The notes: generated by a model not told the origin, from the sequence alone. DNA of 64,000 nt from Pseudomonadota bacterium (GCA_027621915.1 JAQCAD010000002.1:183439-247438), one strand, 5' to 3'; shown: positions 1-9,291, counted from the stretch's first letter. Numbers and translations are program-made.

Positions 1-82
1 AATCCGCCCTCGTGGACTAAAAGCCGGTTGCCGACAACCGCGGATTGATCTTTAGTGCTCCCAATCAATCTAAACCGGGTCA

Positions 83-176
83 GTAAGAGAAACGGGGTCA
101 GAGCCCTTTTCGAAGATCAGGTGAATAAATCCAAGCATCGTCACCGGGAAAAAGGGCTCTGACCCCTTTTCTCTTA
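83..176. repeat. GGGGTCAGAGCCC-type inverted repeat pair downstream of coxC
   Basis: Two arms of about 28 bases (83-110 and 149-176) are reverse complements with one mismatch; the core is GGGGTCAGAGCCCTTTT. They are separated by 38 bases and start just past the coxC stop. A transcript would fold into a long hairpin ending in U residues, so it could serve as a terminator. The same core recurs at five convergent gene junctions in this window. The rest of 1-178 shows no gene I can support. Confidence 0.8.
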
Positions 177-178
177 AG

Positions 179-1045
179 CTACATCCAGTAGACGAATACG
201 TACAACCCAACCCACACGACGTCGACGAAATGCCAGTACCATGCGGTCGCTTCAAACGCGAAATGCCGCTCCGGCGTAAAGTGACCCTTCAAAACCCGAA
301 GCCAGATGATCGTCAGCATAATGGCGCCAATCGTTACGTGCATTCCGTGAAAGCCTGTCAGCATGAAAAACGTTGAGCCGTAAATTCCCGAGGACAGTTT
401 CAGGTTCATGTGCTGGTAGGCTTCGATGTATTCCTCCGCCTGCAGGAAGACGAAGATAAAACCCAACAGAAACGTCGTGGCGAGAAAGACCTTAAGAAGA
501 TTCCGCTGACCGTGAATTAACGCGTGATGTGCGATTGTTACCGTGACGCTGCTCGTCATCAGAATTGCCGTATTAATCAGCGGCAGGCCAAATGGGCCCA
601 TTACTTCAAATTCACCACCAACATTTCCCGGCCCGTTCGTGGGCCAGGAGCCCTCGAAGCCGTCCCAGAGCAGGAGGTTGGTGAAAAAGTTATTGCTGTC
701 CCCAGCCAGCCAGGGCACCGCCATATTTCGTGCATAAAACAAAGCGCCAAAAAATGCCGAAAAGAACATGACCTCCGAGAAGATGAACCAGAACATGCCC
801 ATGCGAAACGACATGCCAACCTGGCTGTTGTATCGACCGCTCTCGCTCTCGCCGATGACTTCGCCGAACCATCCAATCAGCATGAAAATTACGATGGCGG
901 CGCCGGCCAGCATCACCCAGAAACCGGTATCCGCGCCGTTCAACCAGATCGAAACGCCAACCATGAGAAAAAACAGACCGGCTGAGCCAACGACTGGCCA
1001 GTGGCTGCCATGAGGTACGTAATAGCGATCTTCAGCGTGTGCCAT
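179..1045 (-). CDS. coxC: Cytochrome c oxidase subunit III
   Basis: Integral membrane subunit III of the haem-copper oxidase, which stabilises the catalytic core and proton uptake. The 288-residue protein begins MAHAEDRYYVPH and shows about seven hydrophobic segments, the conserved SEVMFF stretch near residue 90, HGMHVTIGAI, and the C-terminal HFVDVVWVGLYVFVYW signature typical of the family. The start is ATG. It is the last gene of the minus-strand coxB-coxA-ctaG-coxC run, 20 bases after ctaG, and is followed by an inverted repeat that may end transcription. Family assignment is firm from length, motifs and context. Confidence 0.96.
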   Translation of the reverse strand: MAHAEDRYYVPHGSHWPVVGSAGLFFLMVGVSIWLNGADTGFWVMLAGAAIVIFMLIGWFGEVIGESESGRYNSQVGMSFRMGMFWFIFSEVMFFSAFFGALFYARNMAVPWLAGDSNNFFTNLLLWDGFEGSWPTNGPGNVGGEFEVMGPFGLPLINTAILMTSSVTVTIAHHALIHGQRNLLKVFLATTFLLGFIFVFLQAEEYIEAYQHMNLKLSSGIYGSTFFMLTGFHGMHVTIGAIMLTIIWLRVLKGHFTPERHFAFEATAWYWHFVDVVWVGLYVFVYWM

Positions 1046-1065
1046 AGTGATTAGTGATTCCGAAT

Positions 1066-1653
1066 TTACCGGGCCTTGTGTCCCGGTTGCGCCGTATGAG
1101 GGGAGTTGTCCGTTAGCCGGGCCGTGTCGAAAAATGTATAGGAAAGCGTAATGGTGTCGATGTAATCAGGGATTTTCGAATCGATAATAAACCGAACCGG
1201 CATTTCCTTTTCCTCTCCCGGCGCAAACTCCTGCGTTGTGAAACAAAAACACTCGAGCTTTTTAAAGTAAGTTGCCGCTTGCTGAGGCGCCACACTCGGA
1301 ACAGCCTGCGCAACTTTGTGACTGTCCGTAAGATTTCGAGCAATGAACGTTGCTTCATAAAGTCCGCCAGGGTGAACGGTCATCCCATCCACTCCTGAAC
1401 GAAACACCCATGGAGCATACTCGTTAACCGTGGTGACGAACTCCAGCTTGATCTCACGATTCTGATCGGCGCCGACAGCGACGTTCGTGGCTGCCTCATT
1501 GGCCGTTTTCCCGCCGAAACCGGTGACTTCGCAGAACGCGTCGTAGATCGGTACCAGCAGGAAGCCGAAACCAAACATTGCCACGGCCATCACCAGCAGG
1601 CGCACTGAAAGCGCCCTGGTGCTGATCGGATCGGGTTGTCTTGATTCGGTCAT
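1066..1653 (-). CDS. ctaG: Cytochrome c oxidase copper-assembly protein CtaG/Cox11
   Basis: Cox11-family chaperone that delivers copper to the CuB site of subunit I. The 195-residue protein has one N-terminal membrane anchor (about residues 15-38) and a periplasmic beta domain. The copper-binding CFCF motif lies in KLECFCFTTQEF, followed by the family-typical PGEEKEMPVRFIID. It lies between the small membrane ORF and coxC, the usual location in proteobacterial aa3 operons. ATG start. The last residues (HTAQPGHKAR) are polar and look like an unstructured tail. Confidence 0.95.
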   Translation of the reverse strand: MTESRQPDPISTRALSVRLLVMAVAMFGFGFLLVPIYDAFCEVTGFGGKTANEAATNVAVGADQNREIKLEFVTTVNEYAPWVFRSGVDGMTVHPGGLYEATFIARNLTDSHKVAQAVPSVAPQQAATYFKKLECFCFTTQEFAPGEEKEMPVRFIIDSKIPDYIDTITLSYTFFDTARLTDNSPHTAQPGHKAR

Positions 1654-1659
1654 TTCAGT

Positions 1660-1770
1660 TCAGGCCCGCAGCACGCCCATCAGGATAAAGCCGCCATAAA
1701 AGAAGAGCGCTACCACGGTCAGATAAATTGCCGTCCTGCGGATATCCTTTCGATTCTGTGTGTTATCCAC
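1660..1770 (-). CDS. 36-residue single-span membrane peptide between coxA and ctaG
   Basis: A GTG-initiated ORF of 36 codons fits exactly into the gap between coxA and ctaG. It has a charged N-terminus (DNTQNRKDIRRT), one hydrophobic span (AIYLTVVALFFYGGFILMGV) and a short LRA tail. A GAGGCAG ribosome site precedes the GTG. Tiny one-span proteins at this position are annotated in many proteobacterial oxidase operons as cytochrome oxidase small assembly proteins; assigning this one there is inference from position and topology. Its tight fit (start 11 bases after the coxA stop, end 6 bases before the ctaG start) argues that it is translated. Confidence 0.7.
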   Translation of the reverse strand: MDNTQNRKDIRRTAIYLTVVALFFYGGFILMGVLRA

Positions 1771-1781
1771 AATCTGCCTCA

Positions 1782-3386
1782 CTACGGAAACGCGGCGCCG
1801 GGTGACACTTCGGGTGGCGTCTCAAACGTGTGATACGGGGCCGGAGACGGTACGGTCCATTCAAGCCCTCGTGGCTTATCCCAGACTTCCTGGCTGGCAA
1901 TTGCACCGCTCTTACGCACGCACTGAATAACGATGTACACGAACAGAAGTTGTGAAAGGCCAAAACCGATGGCACCGGCGCTGGCGATCGAATTGAAATC
2001 CGCAAACTGCGTTGCGTAATCCGGAATGCGTCGAGGCATGCCGGCCAGGCCCAAAAAGTGCATCGGGAAGAAGGTCACATTGACGAATATGGTCGACAGC
2101 CAGAAATGAATTTTGCCAAGTCTCTCGTTGTAGTAATGCCCGGTCCATTTTGGCATCCAGTAATATACAGCGGCCATCACACCAAAAATCGATCCAGGTA
2201 CAAGCACATAGTGAAAATGGGCGACGACAAAATACGAGTCGTGATACTGAATATCGGCCGGCACAATCGCGAGCATCAGGCCTGAAAAACCACCGATCGT
2301 AAACAGGAACAGGAAGCTGAGCGAAAATAACATCGGTGTTTCGAAAGTCATCGCACCTTTCCACATCGTCGCTGTCCAGTTGAAAACTTTTACGCCCGTC
2401 GGCACCGCAATCAGCATCGTCGCGAACATGAAAAACAATTGACCGGTCAAGGGCATGCCGACTGTGAACATGTGATGTGCCCAGACGATAAACGACAGGA
2501 ACGCAATGCTCGACGCGGCGTAGACCATCGAATCGTGGCCGAACAATGGTTTCCTGGAAAACGTCGGAATGATCTCCGATACTACGCCGAAGGCGGGCAG
2601 AATCATGATGTAAACTTCCGGGTGGCCAAAGAACCAGAATATGTGCTGGAACATTACCGGGTCACCACCACCGGCGGCCAGAAAGAAACTGGTGCCAAAG
2701 AACCGATCGGTCAGCAACATCGTCACCGCGCCGGCAAGTACCGGCATTACCGCAAGTAACAGGTACGCGGTGATCAGCCACGTCCACACGAACATGGGCA
2801 TCTTCAGCAGTGTCATGTCAGGTGCGCGCATATTGACGATTGTTACGATGACGTTGATCGCGCCCATGATGGAAGACAGCCCCATCAGGTGAACCGAAAA
2901 AATCAGGAATGGGAAGGCATCTCCGGTTTGCAGCACCAGCGGGGGATACATTGTCCAGCCGCCGGCCGGCGCGCCGCCCGACATGAACAATGTAGAGCCC
3001 AAAATGCTGAATGCGACCGGCAATATCCAGAACGACCAGTTGTTCATTCGCGGCAACGCCATATCCGGCGCTCCAATCATCAGCGGGATCATCCAGTTGG
3101 CCAAACCAACGAATGCCGGCATTACGGCACCGAAGACCATGATCAACGCATGCATCGTCGTCATCTGATTGAAGAACGAAGGGTCGACGAACTGCAGTCC
3201 GGGGGTGAAAAGTTCGGTGCGAATGATAAGGGCCATCAATCCGCCGCAGAAAAACATCACGAGACTGAATACAAGGTACATTGTTCCAATGTCCTTGTGA
3301 TTGGTTGCATACAACCATCGGCGCCATCCCTTTACGGGGCCATGGTCATCGTGCTTCGAATGTGCGTTTGCGATTGCACCGCTCAT
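1782..3386 (-). CDS. coxA: Cytochrome c oxidase subunit I (aa3 type)
   Basis: Catalytic haem-copper subunit that reduces O2 to water and pumps protons. The protein has 534 residues and twelve predicted membrane spans. Visible ligand regions are HPEVYIMILPAFG (CuB His plus the cross-linked Tyr), WAHHMFTVGM (two CuB His), and HDSYFVVAHFHYV near residue 380 (haem ligands). The start ATG overlaps the coxB stop by four bases (ATGA), so the two are probably translationally coupled. The stop is TAG, 11 bases before the small membrane ORF. Family and order are standard. Confidence 0.98.
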   Translation of the reverse strand: MSGAIANAHSKHDDHGPVKGWRRWLYATNHKDIGTMYLVFSLVMFFCGGLMALIIRTELFTPGLQFVDPSFFNQMTTMHALIMVFGAVMPAFVGLANWMIPLMIGAPDMALPRMNNWSFWILPVAFSILGSTLFMSGGAPAGGWTMYPPLVLQTGDAFPFLIFSVHLMGLSSIMGAINVIVTIVNMRAPDMTLLKMPMFVWTWLITAYLLLAVMPVLAGAVTMLLTDRFFGTSFFLAAGGGDPVMFQHIFWFFGHPEVYIMILPAFGVVSEIIPTFSRKPLFGHDSMVYAASSIAFLSFIVWAHHMFTVGMPLTGQLFFMFATMLIAVPTGVKVFNWTATMWKGAMTFETPMLFSLSFLFLFTIGGFSGLMLAIVPADIQYHDSYFVVAHFHYVLVPGSIFGVMAAVYYWMPKWTGHYYNERLGKIHFWLSTIFVNVTFFPMHFLGLAGMPRRIPDYATQFADFNSIASAGAIGFGLSQLLFVYIVIQCVRKSGAIASQEVWDKPRGLEWTVPSPAPYHTFETPPEVSPGAAFP

Positions 3387-4201
3387 TTCAGCTCTCCGCT
3401 GGCGGTCGCTACCGGAGTTGCGCCGCCTTTTTCATTTTCGAGCCAAACCTCGAACGCTTCTCGCTCAACAACTTCAACAACGACAGGCATGTAGCCATGA
3501 TCCATGCCGCAAAGTTCCGCACACTGACCACGGTAGACGCCCGAAACCTCGGCCCGGAACCATGTTTCATTCATGAATCCCGGGATAGCATCTTTCTTCA
3601 TGGCAAGCTCCGGAACCCACCACGAATGGATGACGTCGTTCGATGTCAGCAGCACCCGAACCTTGGCCCCTTTCGGAACGACCAGTCGGTTGTCGACGTC
3701 GAGAAGGTAGTTTTCAACCGTACTGGGGTCAATTCCGGAATTGCGGCGACGTGCTGCCATGCTGGGCCGGGCGAGCGTGCTGTAAAAAGAAACGTCTTCA
3801 CCCTGATAGGCGTAATGCCATTTCCACTGGTAACCGGTGATGACAACGGTCAGGTCCGGGTCGCGCGTATCTTCGAGTTTGATCATCAGCTCGGCGGATG
3901 GCACGGCCATGATCAGCAGGATAATGACGGGAATGGTCGTCCAGATAACTTCCGCAATCATGCTGTGCGAGAACTGCGAGGGAACCGCGCCTTTCGATTT
4001 GCGGTGATTGATGAGCGACCAGATCATTGCGCCGAATACGACCACCGCAATCGCGACGCACCACCAGAAAACGACCATGTGGATCTCGTACGTCTCAGCA
4101 CTGAGCCTGGTCACGCCCTTCGGCATGTTCACAGCCCAGTCTGCGAAGGCATCGCCTGCAATCAGCAATGCGAGCACACTCGTACAAAGTTTTCGAATCA
4201 T
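3383..4201 (-). CDS. coxB: Cytochrome c oxidase subunit II with CuA site
   Basis: Periplasmic CuA-bearing subunit that accepts electrons from cytochrome c. I place the start at the ATG ending at 4201 (MIRKLCTSVLALLIAGDAFA), giving 272 residues with a clean signal peptide and an AGGTG ribosome site; the frame is open 13 codons further upstream, without a good site. Two membrane spans follow, then the cupredoxin domain. CuA ligands are visible in YRGQCAELCGMDHGYMP (C-x3-C-x3-H, plus Met). No C-terminal cytochrome c domain is present, so this is the short aa3 type. It is first in the oxidase operon. Confidence 0.96.
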   Translation of the reverse strand: MIRKLCTSVLALLIAGDAFADWAVNMPKGVTRLSAETYEIHMVVFWWCVAIAVVVFGAMIWSLINHRKSKGAVPSQFSHSMIAEVIWTTIPVIILLIMAVPSAELMIKLEDTRDPDLTVVITGYQWKWHYAYQGEDVSFYSTLARPSMAARRRNSGIDPSTVENYLLDVDNRLVVPKGAKVRVLLTSNDVIHSWWVPELAMKKDAIPGFMNETWFRAEVSGVYRGQCAELCGMDHGYMPVVVEVVEREAFEVWLENEKGGATPVATASGELK

Positions 4202-4521
4202 TGAATTTTCACCTTGCAGAATGGCCCGGGGCCATCGCAATCCAGCATTTTCTTATCCGTGGCTCTTTGCCCGCAATATGTATTCCACGCAGCGACGAGT
4301 ACTGCAATCTGCGCCAAGTCATTGAAACAGCGCAGTTTTTTATGGGGTGCGAGTAAACAGGCATGTACCAGTCAAAAAGCACGCGAAGTTTACTGAAAGG
4401 CCAATCGCCATGCAAACCGGGGGGTGCACACCTGGAAATAACAACCGTAATAAAAACATAAACTTAAGTGTCACCGTTACGCGCGTCACGGAACTTTTTC
4501 GAATGGCGATACTGTAACGCG
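4202..4521. other. Intergenic region between bioC and coxB
   Basis: About 320 bases without a convincing gene on either strand. It must hold the coxB promoter and leader on the minus strand, but I see no sigma-70 hexamer pair good enough to call. The only clear element is the AGGTG ribosome site just before the coxB ATG. Confidence 0.6.
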
Positions 4522-5382
4522 TTATCGGCGGGTGATGCTCGCGGGATCAAGAAGATATTCACCGGCCTTCGGACGGGGACCAGTCCCCCAGGCATGGCCA
4601 TAGACCAGCTCCAGTTTCAGAAGCAAATAACCGTCCCCTCGTCCCTGTCGCAGCGCTTGTTCCATGTTGCGGAAACGGTTTTTTCCGGTCAGCGTTTCGC
4701 GCCGTTCGACGAGGCTGTTTCGTGCGCCGCTGGCTGTCAGGTCACGATAAAGGGAGCCGCTGTCGCGGTAGGTAACGGACAGATAGTCGACATCGAGAAT
4801 CGGATCCGCCAGGCCGGCTCTCACCAGGGCGTCTCCGACATCATGCATATCGGGAAAGTCATTGACATGCCGGCCATCGTCAGCGCTTGACCACGCACGG
4901 CGAAGCTCTAGCAGGCTATCCGGGCCCAGCGTCGCAAACGCGAATACACCACCCTTCTTAAGGACCCGGTTAATCTCGGTGAGACACACGGGCAGATCGT
5001 CGATCCACGGCAACAAAAGATTCGCGAACACCAGGTCGATGCTGCCGGTCTGTAACGGAATCTGCATGGCGTTTCCCTGTAATTCAGTCAGTCCGGAAAA
5101 CAGCGGTTTCCTTTTTCTTGCGATCTTGAGCATGTTTCCCGAGACGTCGAAACTGACTACGCGACTCTTCCGATAGATCTTGGCGAGCTGTCGACTTCCG
5201 CGACCGGTTGCGGCGCCGAGATCCAGAATCCGGGATGGTGCGAGCGTTACAGGCCCAAGACGTTCCAGAAGTCCCGCGAAACATGCATCGTGCACGAAGT
5301 TCGCCTCATCGAACTGGCAGGCCGCGCGATCGAATCTTCGCCGGACGTCTCTGAGTCTCAAAGTGCTCTCGGTGGTTGCCAT
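4522..5382 (-). CDS. bioC: Malonyl-[acyl-carrier protein] O-methyltransferase
   Basis: SAM-dependent methyltransferase that masks the malonyl carboxyl group to start biotin synthesis on the fatty-acid machinery. The 286-residue protein has the SAM motif I ILDLGAATGRGS (about residues 51-62), an acidic SAM-ribose position in VVSFDVSGNML, and the BioC-typical stretch VNDFPDMHDVGDALVRAGL. The N-terminal RRRFDRAACQFDEANFVHD also fits BioC better than generic methyltransferases. ATG start; divergent from comF across 80 bases. No other bio gene is in the window, so biotin genes may lie elsewhere. Confidence 0.85.
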   Translation of the reverse strand: MATTESTLRLRDVRRRFDRAACQFDEANFVHDACFAGLLERLGPVTLAPSRILDLGAATGRGSRQLAKIYRKSRVVSFDVSGNMLKIARKRKPLFSGLTELQGNAMQIPLQTGSIDLVFANLLLPWIDDLPVCLTEINRVLKKGGVFAFATLGPDSLLELRRAWSSADDGRHVNDFPDMHDVGDALVRAGLADPILDVDYLSVTYRDSGSLYRDLTASGARNSLVERRETLTGKNRFRNMEQALRQGRGDGYLLLKLELVYGHAWGTGPRPKAGEYLLDPASITRR

Positions 5383-5462
5383 GCAGGCTAGTATACTTTT
5401 TCACGCAAAAAACACCGGATTCGCGGTGTGCAAATTAACGTTAGTCCCGCCATGCTTTGTGC

Positions 5463-6158
5463 ATGTTGCCAACAGTACTGAACCTGATCCCGCAGTGTTG
5501 CGTTTTTTGCGGCGACATAAAAAACGGCCTGCGAATTTGCACCAGGTGTATGGATGCTTTGCCCTGGAACGACGCGTTCTGCGAACGATGCGGGCAACCG
5601 GTGTTCAGCGGGCAGCCGGATGGGGTTTGTTGCGCCGCCTGCCAGCAGCGAGCCCCGGCCTACGCGAAGGCACGATCGCCATTGCATTATGCCTTCCCTG
5701 TCGACTCCGCACTGAAAGCCATGAAGTTTCGCCGTCAATTGATGTATGCGCCGGCATTTGCATCCCTACTCCTTCCGATGCTGACCATGGCGTTCAGGGA
5801 GTGCGATGCGCTGGTCGCAGTGCCGTTGCATCGATGGCGCTACATCAGGCGAGGATTCAACCAAGCGGACGAGCTTTGTAGTGAATTGCGAAAGCACGTC
5901 GAACTGCCAACGCTTCGCAACGTCGTCCGGCTTCGACCGACCCCAACTCAATCCGGCCTGTCGTCGTCCATGCGTAAAAAAAACCTCCAGGGAGCATTCG
6001 GAGTGCGGGGAAAACTCACCGCGAGCTATCCGTTGATCATCGACGATGTAATGACAACGGGCGCCACGTGCGAACATCTGGCCAGAGCGCTCCTGGATGC
6101 CGGAGCGAAAAAGGTCGGCGTCCTGACGGTTGCCCGTTCTTCAACAACTGCAAACTGA
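5463..6158 (+). CDS. comF: ComF family protein (zinc finger plus phosphoribosyltransferase fold)
   Basis: ComF/GntX-like protein, linked in other bacteria to DNA uptake and single-strand DNA handling. The N-terminal 60 residues carry paired CxxC motifs (CCVFCG, CTRC, CERCG, CAACQ) expected to bind zinc. The C-terminal half is a type I phosphoribosyltransferase fold ending in the PRPP loop LIIDDVMTTGATCEHLARAL. I use the ATG at 5463 (231 residues); an in-frame TTG lies two codons upstream, and neither has a strong ribosome site. It is divergent from bioC, as bioC and comF often are in gammaproteobacteria. Confidence 0.88.
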   Translation: MLPTVLNLIPQCCVFCGDIKNGLRICTRCMDALPWNDAFCERCGQPVFSGQPDGVCCAACQQRAPAYAKARSPLHYAFPVDSALKAMKFRRQLMYAPAFASLLLPMLTMAFRECDALVAVPLHRWRYIRRGFNQADELCSELRKHVELPTLRNVVRLRPTPTQSGLSSSMRKKNLQGAFGVRGKLTASYPLIIDDVMTTGATCEHLARALLDAGAKKVGVLTVARSSTTAN

Positions 6159-6160
6159 AT

Positions 6161-6198
6161 AATAAAGGGGTCAGAGCCCAATAAAGGGGTCAGAGCCC
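6161..6198. repeat. Tandem pair of the AATAAAGGGGTCAGAGCCC repeat
   Basis: Two perfect, directly adjacent copies of a 19-base unit (6161-6179 and 6180-6198) fill the gap between the convergent genes comF and ubiA. The core is shared with the repeats at 83-176, 19400 and 33097. No inverted partner is present here. Confidence 0.85.
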
Positions 6199-6214
6199 GA
6201 TTCCGGCGTCGTGT

Positions 6215-7132
6215 CTAGGGCAGGCCGGGAGTGAAGGTGTAATGCAATACGATTCCAATAAATATGGTCATGCCGATGTAATGGTTGTGGAGAAATGCTT
6301 TGAAACATTCGGAAGGAATTCGATTGCGGGCCAGCCACTGGTGATAGGCCATGATGATCGCTGCAACGACTATCGCGCCGAAATACCAGGCACCGAGGTC
6401 AGCCATATCGCCAACAAATATCAGCGCGACGAGCATTAGCAGTTGCAACCCGCCGATGACGAACAAATCAGCGTCGCCAAATAATATCGCGGTAGATTTG
6501 ACTCCGACTTTCAGGTCGTCTTCGCGATCGACCATCGCATAGAACGTGTCGTAAATTACAGCCCAGATAAGCGCAGTTCCAAAAACCAGCCATGCGATCT
6601 GTTTTGCCTCACCCGTTTGAGCGGCGAAGGCCATCGGCACTGCCCAACCGAATGCCGCGCCCAACACAAACTGCGGAATCGAAACGAAACGCTTGATGAA
6701 AGGATAAATTATGGTCAGACCAGCGGCGATGATGGCGAGGACCTGTGCAGGTCGGTTGAGCATCGCCGCAAGACCAATGGCGATGAGCGACAGCGCGACA
6801 AACAGAGTAATCGCTTCCATCGGTGCGACAGCGCCGGATGCGATGGGCCTGGAGCGCGTTCTCTCCACGTAGGGATCAATATTGCGATCGGCGAAATCGT
6901 TCAGGACACATCCGGCCGAGCGCATCACGATGACGCCTAGAATGAACACAAGAAAAACTCCGCCGTCCGGATGGCCGCGACCGGCAAGCCACAGCGCCCA
7001 CAGCGTTGGCCAAAGCAACAGCCAGACGCCTATTGGCTTATTCAAACGCATAAGCTCGACGTAGTTCTTCAGCTGCGTGACAAACCCCGGCGAAAGCCTT
7101 TTCACAACTTGCTTGCGGGCCGGATCATTCAT
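6215..7132 (-). CDS. ubiA: 4-hydroxybenzoate polyprenyltransferase
   Basis: Membrane prenyltransferase that joins the polyprenyl tail to 4-hydroxybenzoate in ubiquinone synthesis. The 305-residue protein shows seven to nine hydrophobic spans and both Asp-rich Mg-pyrophosphate motifs: NDFADRNIDPYVERTRSRPI (about residues 82-101) and DTFYAMVDREDD (about 195-206). ATG start. It lies downstream of recG on the same strand with a 41-base gap. UbiA rather than another UbiA-superfamily member is inferred from length, the RSRPIASG extension and the gammaproteobacterial context. Confidence 0.93.
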   Translation of the reverse strand: MNDPARKQVVKRLSPGFVTQLKNYVELMRLNKPIGVWLLLWPTLWALWLAGRGHPDGGVFLVFILGVIVMRSAGCVLNDFADRNIDPYVERTRSRPIASGAVAPMEAITLFVALSLIAIGLAAMLNRPAQVLAIIAAGLTIIYPFIKRFVSIPQFVLGAAFGWAVPMAFAAQTGEAKQIAWLVFGTALIWAVIYDTFYAMVDREDDLKVGVKSTAILFGDADLFVIGGLQLLMLVALIFVGDMADLGAWYFGAIVVAAIIMAYHQWLARNRIPSECFKAFLHNHYIGMTIFIGIVLHYTFTPGLP

Positions 7133-7173
7133 TGTCGGATTTTTGCTGAGGCATAGATGTGAAAATAACAGAT

Positions 7174-9273
7174 TCAGACTTTGCCGTATTGATGGGCATC
7201 GCCCAGCCAGCGACGAATAATGGCTGCTGCAGCTTCTTTGTGATGCGCGAGTATGGTCTCCGCGCTTTCCTGCACGACCGGCATCAGGTCGGCATCACGG
7301 ACAAGATTGGCAATACGGTACTCAGGGAGGCCGGTTTGCCTGGTGCCCAGCAATTCTCCGGGTCCACGCAGTTCAAGATCACGCTGCGCAACGAGAAATC
7401 CATCATTGGTTTGCCGCAGGACGGCGAGGCGATTCCGGGCAAGCTGGCCGAGCGGTTGCTTGTACAACATCACGCAGTGACTCTGATCAGCACCCCGTCC
7501 CACTCGTCCTCGCAACTGGTGCAACTGCGACAAGCCCATACGCTCGGAATTCTCGATGATCATCAGGCTGGCATTCGGCACATCGACACCCACCTCGATG
7601 ACAGTGGTGGCGACAAGTACATCAACATCGCCGCTCTTGAACGCACGCATAATTTTGTCCTTCGCTCCATGCTTCATGCGTCCATGGACCAGGCCAACGC
7701 GCAATGATGCAAGCGCGGTAGTAAGCATCTCGTAGCTTGCCTCGGCCGCCTGGTAGTCGAGAATCTCGGACTCGTCAATGAGCGGACACACCCAGTAGGC
7801 TTGCTGGCCGTTCGCGCAGGCTTCTCGTACACGCTCGACGACTTCACCACGCCGGGTGTCGGGCAACGCAATCGTGGTCACCGGCCGCCTGCCCGGCGGC
7901 AGCTCGTCAATAATGGACGTATCGAGATCCGCGTACGCAGCCATTGCCAGTGTGCGCGGTATCGGTGTCGCGGTCATCACCAGTTGATGAGGATGGCCAC
8001 TGCCCCCAACGCCCTTGTTTCGAAGTGCAACACGCTGGTGTACACCGAAACGATGTTGTTCATCGATTACCACGAGGGCCAGGTTGTCAAACTCAACACC
8101 TTCCTGAAACAGGGCATGCGTACCGATAATGATGCGTGCGCGGCCGCTCCTGATGGCCTCGAGTGAGTTCCTTCGTGCTGACTGTTTCTGGCTGCCCGAC
8201 AACCAGGCAAGTTCGATGTCGAACTTTTGAAACCATTCCGAAAAGCTGACCCAATGTTGTTCTGCCAGCAACTCCGTCGGGGCCATCACGGCGGCCTGTA
8301 CACGCGATGAAAGCCCCTGAGCGCAGGCGGCTGCAGCGACGACGGTTTTGCCTGAGCCAACATCACCCTGAATCAGTCGCATCATCGGGTGAGGCTGACG
8401 AAGGTCTGCAGCGATCTCGCCGACAACGCGCTCCTGCGCGTTCGTCAATGTGTAAGGCAAGCCGCTTATAAACTGTTGTTGCAGCCCAGCCGGATCCTTC
8501 AGCGGAACTGCCGACTCCTGGTTGGCGAGGTGCCGGAGATTTCGCAGGCTCATGTAATGTGCGAGTAACTCCTCAAATGACAGCCTGATCTGACACGGGT
8601 GCTTGCCTGCGTCGATACTGACCAGGTCAACGTCGGGCGGCGGATTGTGCAGGTAGTTCAACGCGACACTAAGCCTGGGAAGCGCCAGCACATCGAGTAT
8701 CTTTTTCGGCAGTAATTCGGCCGGCGCTTCTTTTTGCATCAGCGTAAGCGCCTGATTGACGAGGTTTCGCAGCCGGCCTTGCTGGACGCCCTCTGTCATC
8801 GGGTAAATCGGCGTCAGCGAATCGCTGACAGATGGACTCTGACCGGCTCGCAATACGCGGTACTCAGGATGCACCATCTCCAGACCAACCGGGCCAGGTC
8901 GAACGTCGCCGAAACAGGTAACGGTCGCGCCGATTTGAAACTGTGCCTGTTGCTGCCTGGAGAAGTGAAAGAAACGCAGCGTAATCTGTCCGGTCCCGTC
9001 TCCGATCCGTACGAGCATATTGCGCCGCCCGCGGTAAACGACTTCCGCCAACAGCACCTCGCCATTTACCAGGCATCGCATACCCGGCCGCACGGAGCCT
9101 ATTGGATTAAGTGTCGTTCGATCTTCGTAACGAAGTGGTAGGAGGAAAAGCAGATCCTCAACGCGGAACAGATCGAGGCGCGAAAGTGTGGTGGCCAGCG
9201 CGGGGCCGACACCCTGCAACACGGTCAGCGGCGAACTCAAACCGGGTCCTGTATGGTTGTCGCGATTGTTCAC
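7174..9273 (-). CDS. recG: ATP-dependent DNA helicase RecG
   Basis: Branch-migration helicase that reverses stalled forks and processes Holliday junctions. The 699-residue protein has the N-terminal wedge (OB-fold) domain, Walker A GDVGSGKTVVAAAA (about residues 295-308), the DEQH box VVIDEQHRFGV, motif III MTATPIPRT, and the C-terminal QLRGRVGRG helicase motif. The start is GTG (reads MNNRDNHTGPG) with AGGA upstream. It closes the gmk-rpoZ-spoT-ridA-recG run, equivalent to the Escherichia coli gmk-rpoZ-spoT-trmH-recG cluster with ridA in place of trmH. Confidence 0.97.
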   Translation of the reverse strand: MNNRDNHTGPGLSSPLTVLQGVGPALATTLSRLDLFRVEDLLFLLPLRYEDRTTLNPIGSVRPGMRCLVNGEVLLAEVVYRGRRNMLVRIGDGTGQITLRFFHFSRQQQAQFQIGATVTCFGDVRPGPVGLEMVHPEYRVLRAGQSPSVSDSLTPIYPMTEGVQQGRLRNLVNQALTLMQKEAPAELLPKKILDVLALPRLSVALNYLHNPPPDVDLVSIDAGKHPCQIRLSFEELLAHYMSLRNLRHLANQESAVPLKDPAGLQQQFISGLPYTLTNAQERVVGEIAADLRQPHPMMRLIQGDVGSGKTVVAAAACAQGLSSRVQAAVMAPTELLAEQHWVSFSEWFQKFDIELAWLSGSQKQSARRNSLEAIRSGRARIIIGTHALFQEGVEFDNLALVVIDEQHRFGVHQRVALRNKGVGGSGHPHQLVMTATPIPRTLAMAAYADLDTSIIDELPPGRRPVTTIALPDTRRGEVVERVREACANGQQAYWVCPLIDESEILDYQAAEASYEMLTTALASLRVGLVHGRMKHGAKDKIMRAFKSGDVDVLVATTVIEVGVDVPNASLMIIENSERMGLSQLHQLRGRVGRGADQSHCVMLYKQPLGQLARNRLAVLRQTNDGFLVAQRDLELRGPGELLGTRQTGLPEYRIANLVRDADLMPVVQESAETILAHHKEAAAAIIRRWLGDAHQYGKV

Positions 9274-9291
9274 GCGAGCATGCCGTTCCTT

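Noticed and set aside
1..82. C-terminal end of a gene at the left edge
   Set aside because: Two plus-strand frames stay open for a few codons before stopping, but the piece is too short to support a call.
3281..4204. 307-residue plus-strand ORF opposite coxB/coxA
   Set aside because: Antisense to well-defined oxidase genes; rich in His, Arg and Asn as shadows are, no recognisable domain.
5383..5462. Biotin operator in front of bioC
   Set aside because: A TATACT -10-like hexamer is present but no BirA-type palindrome or convincing -35.
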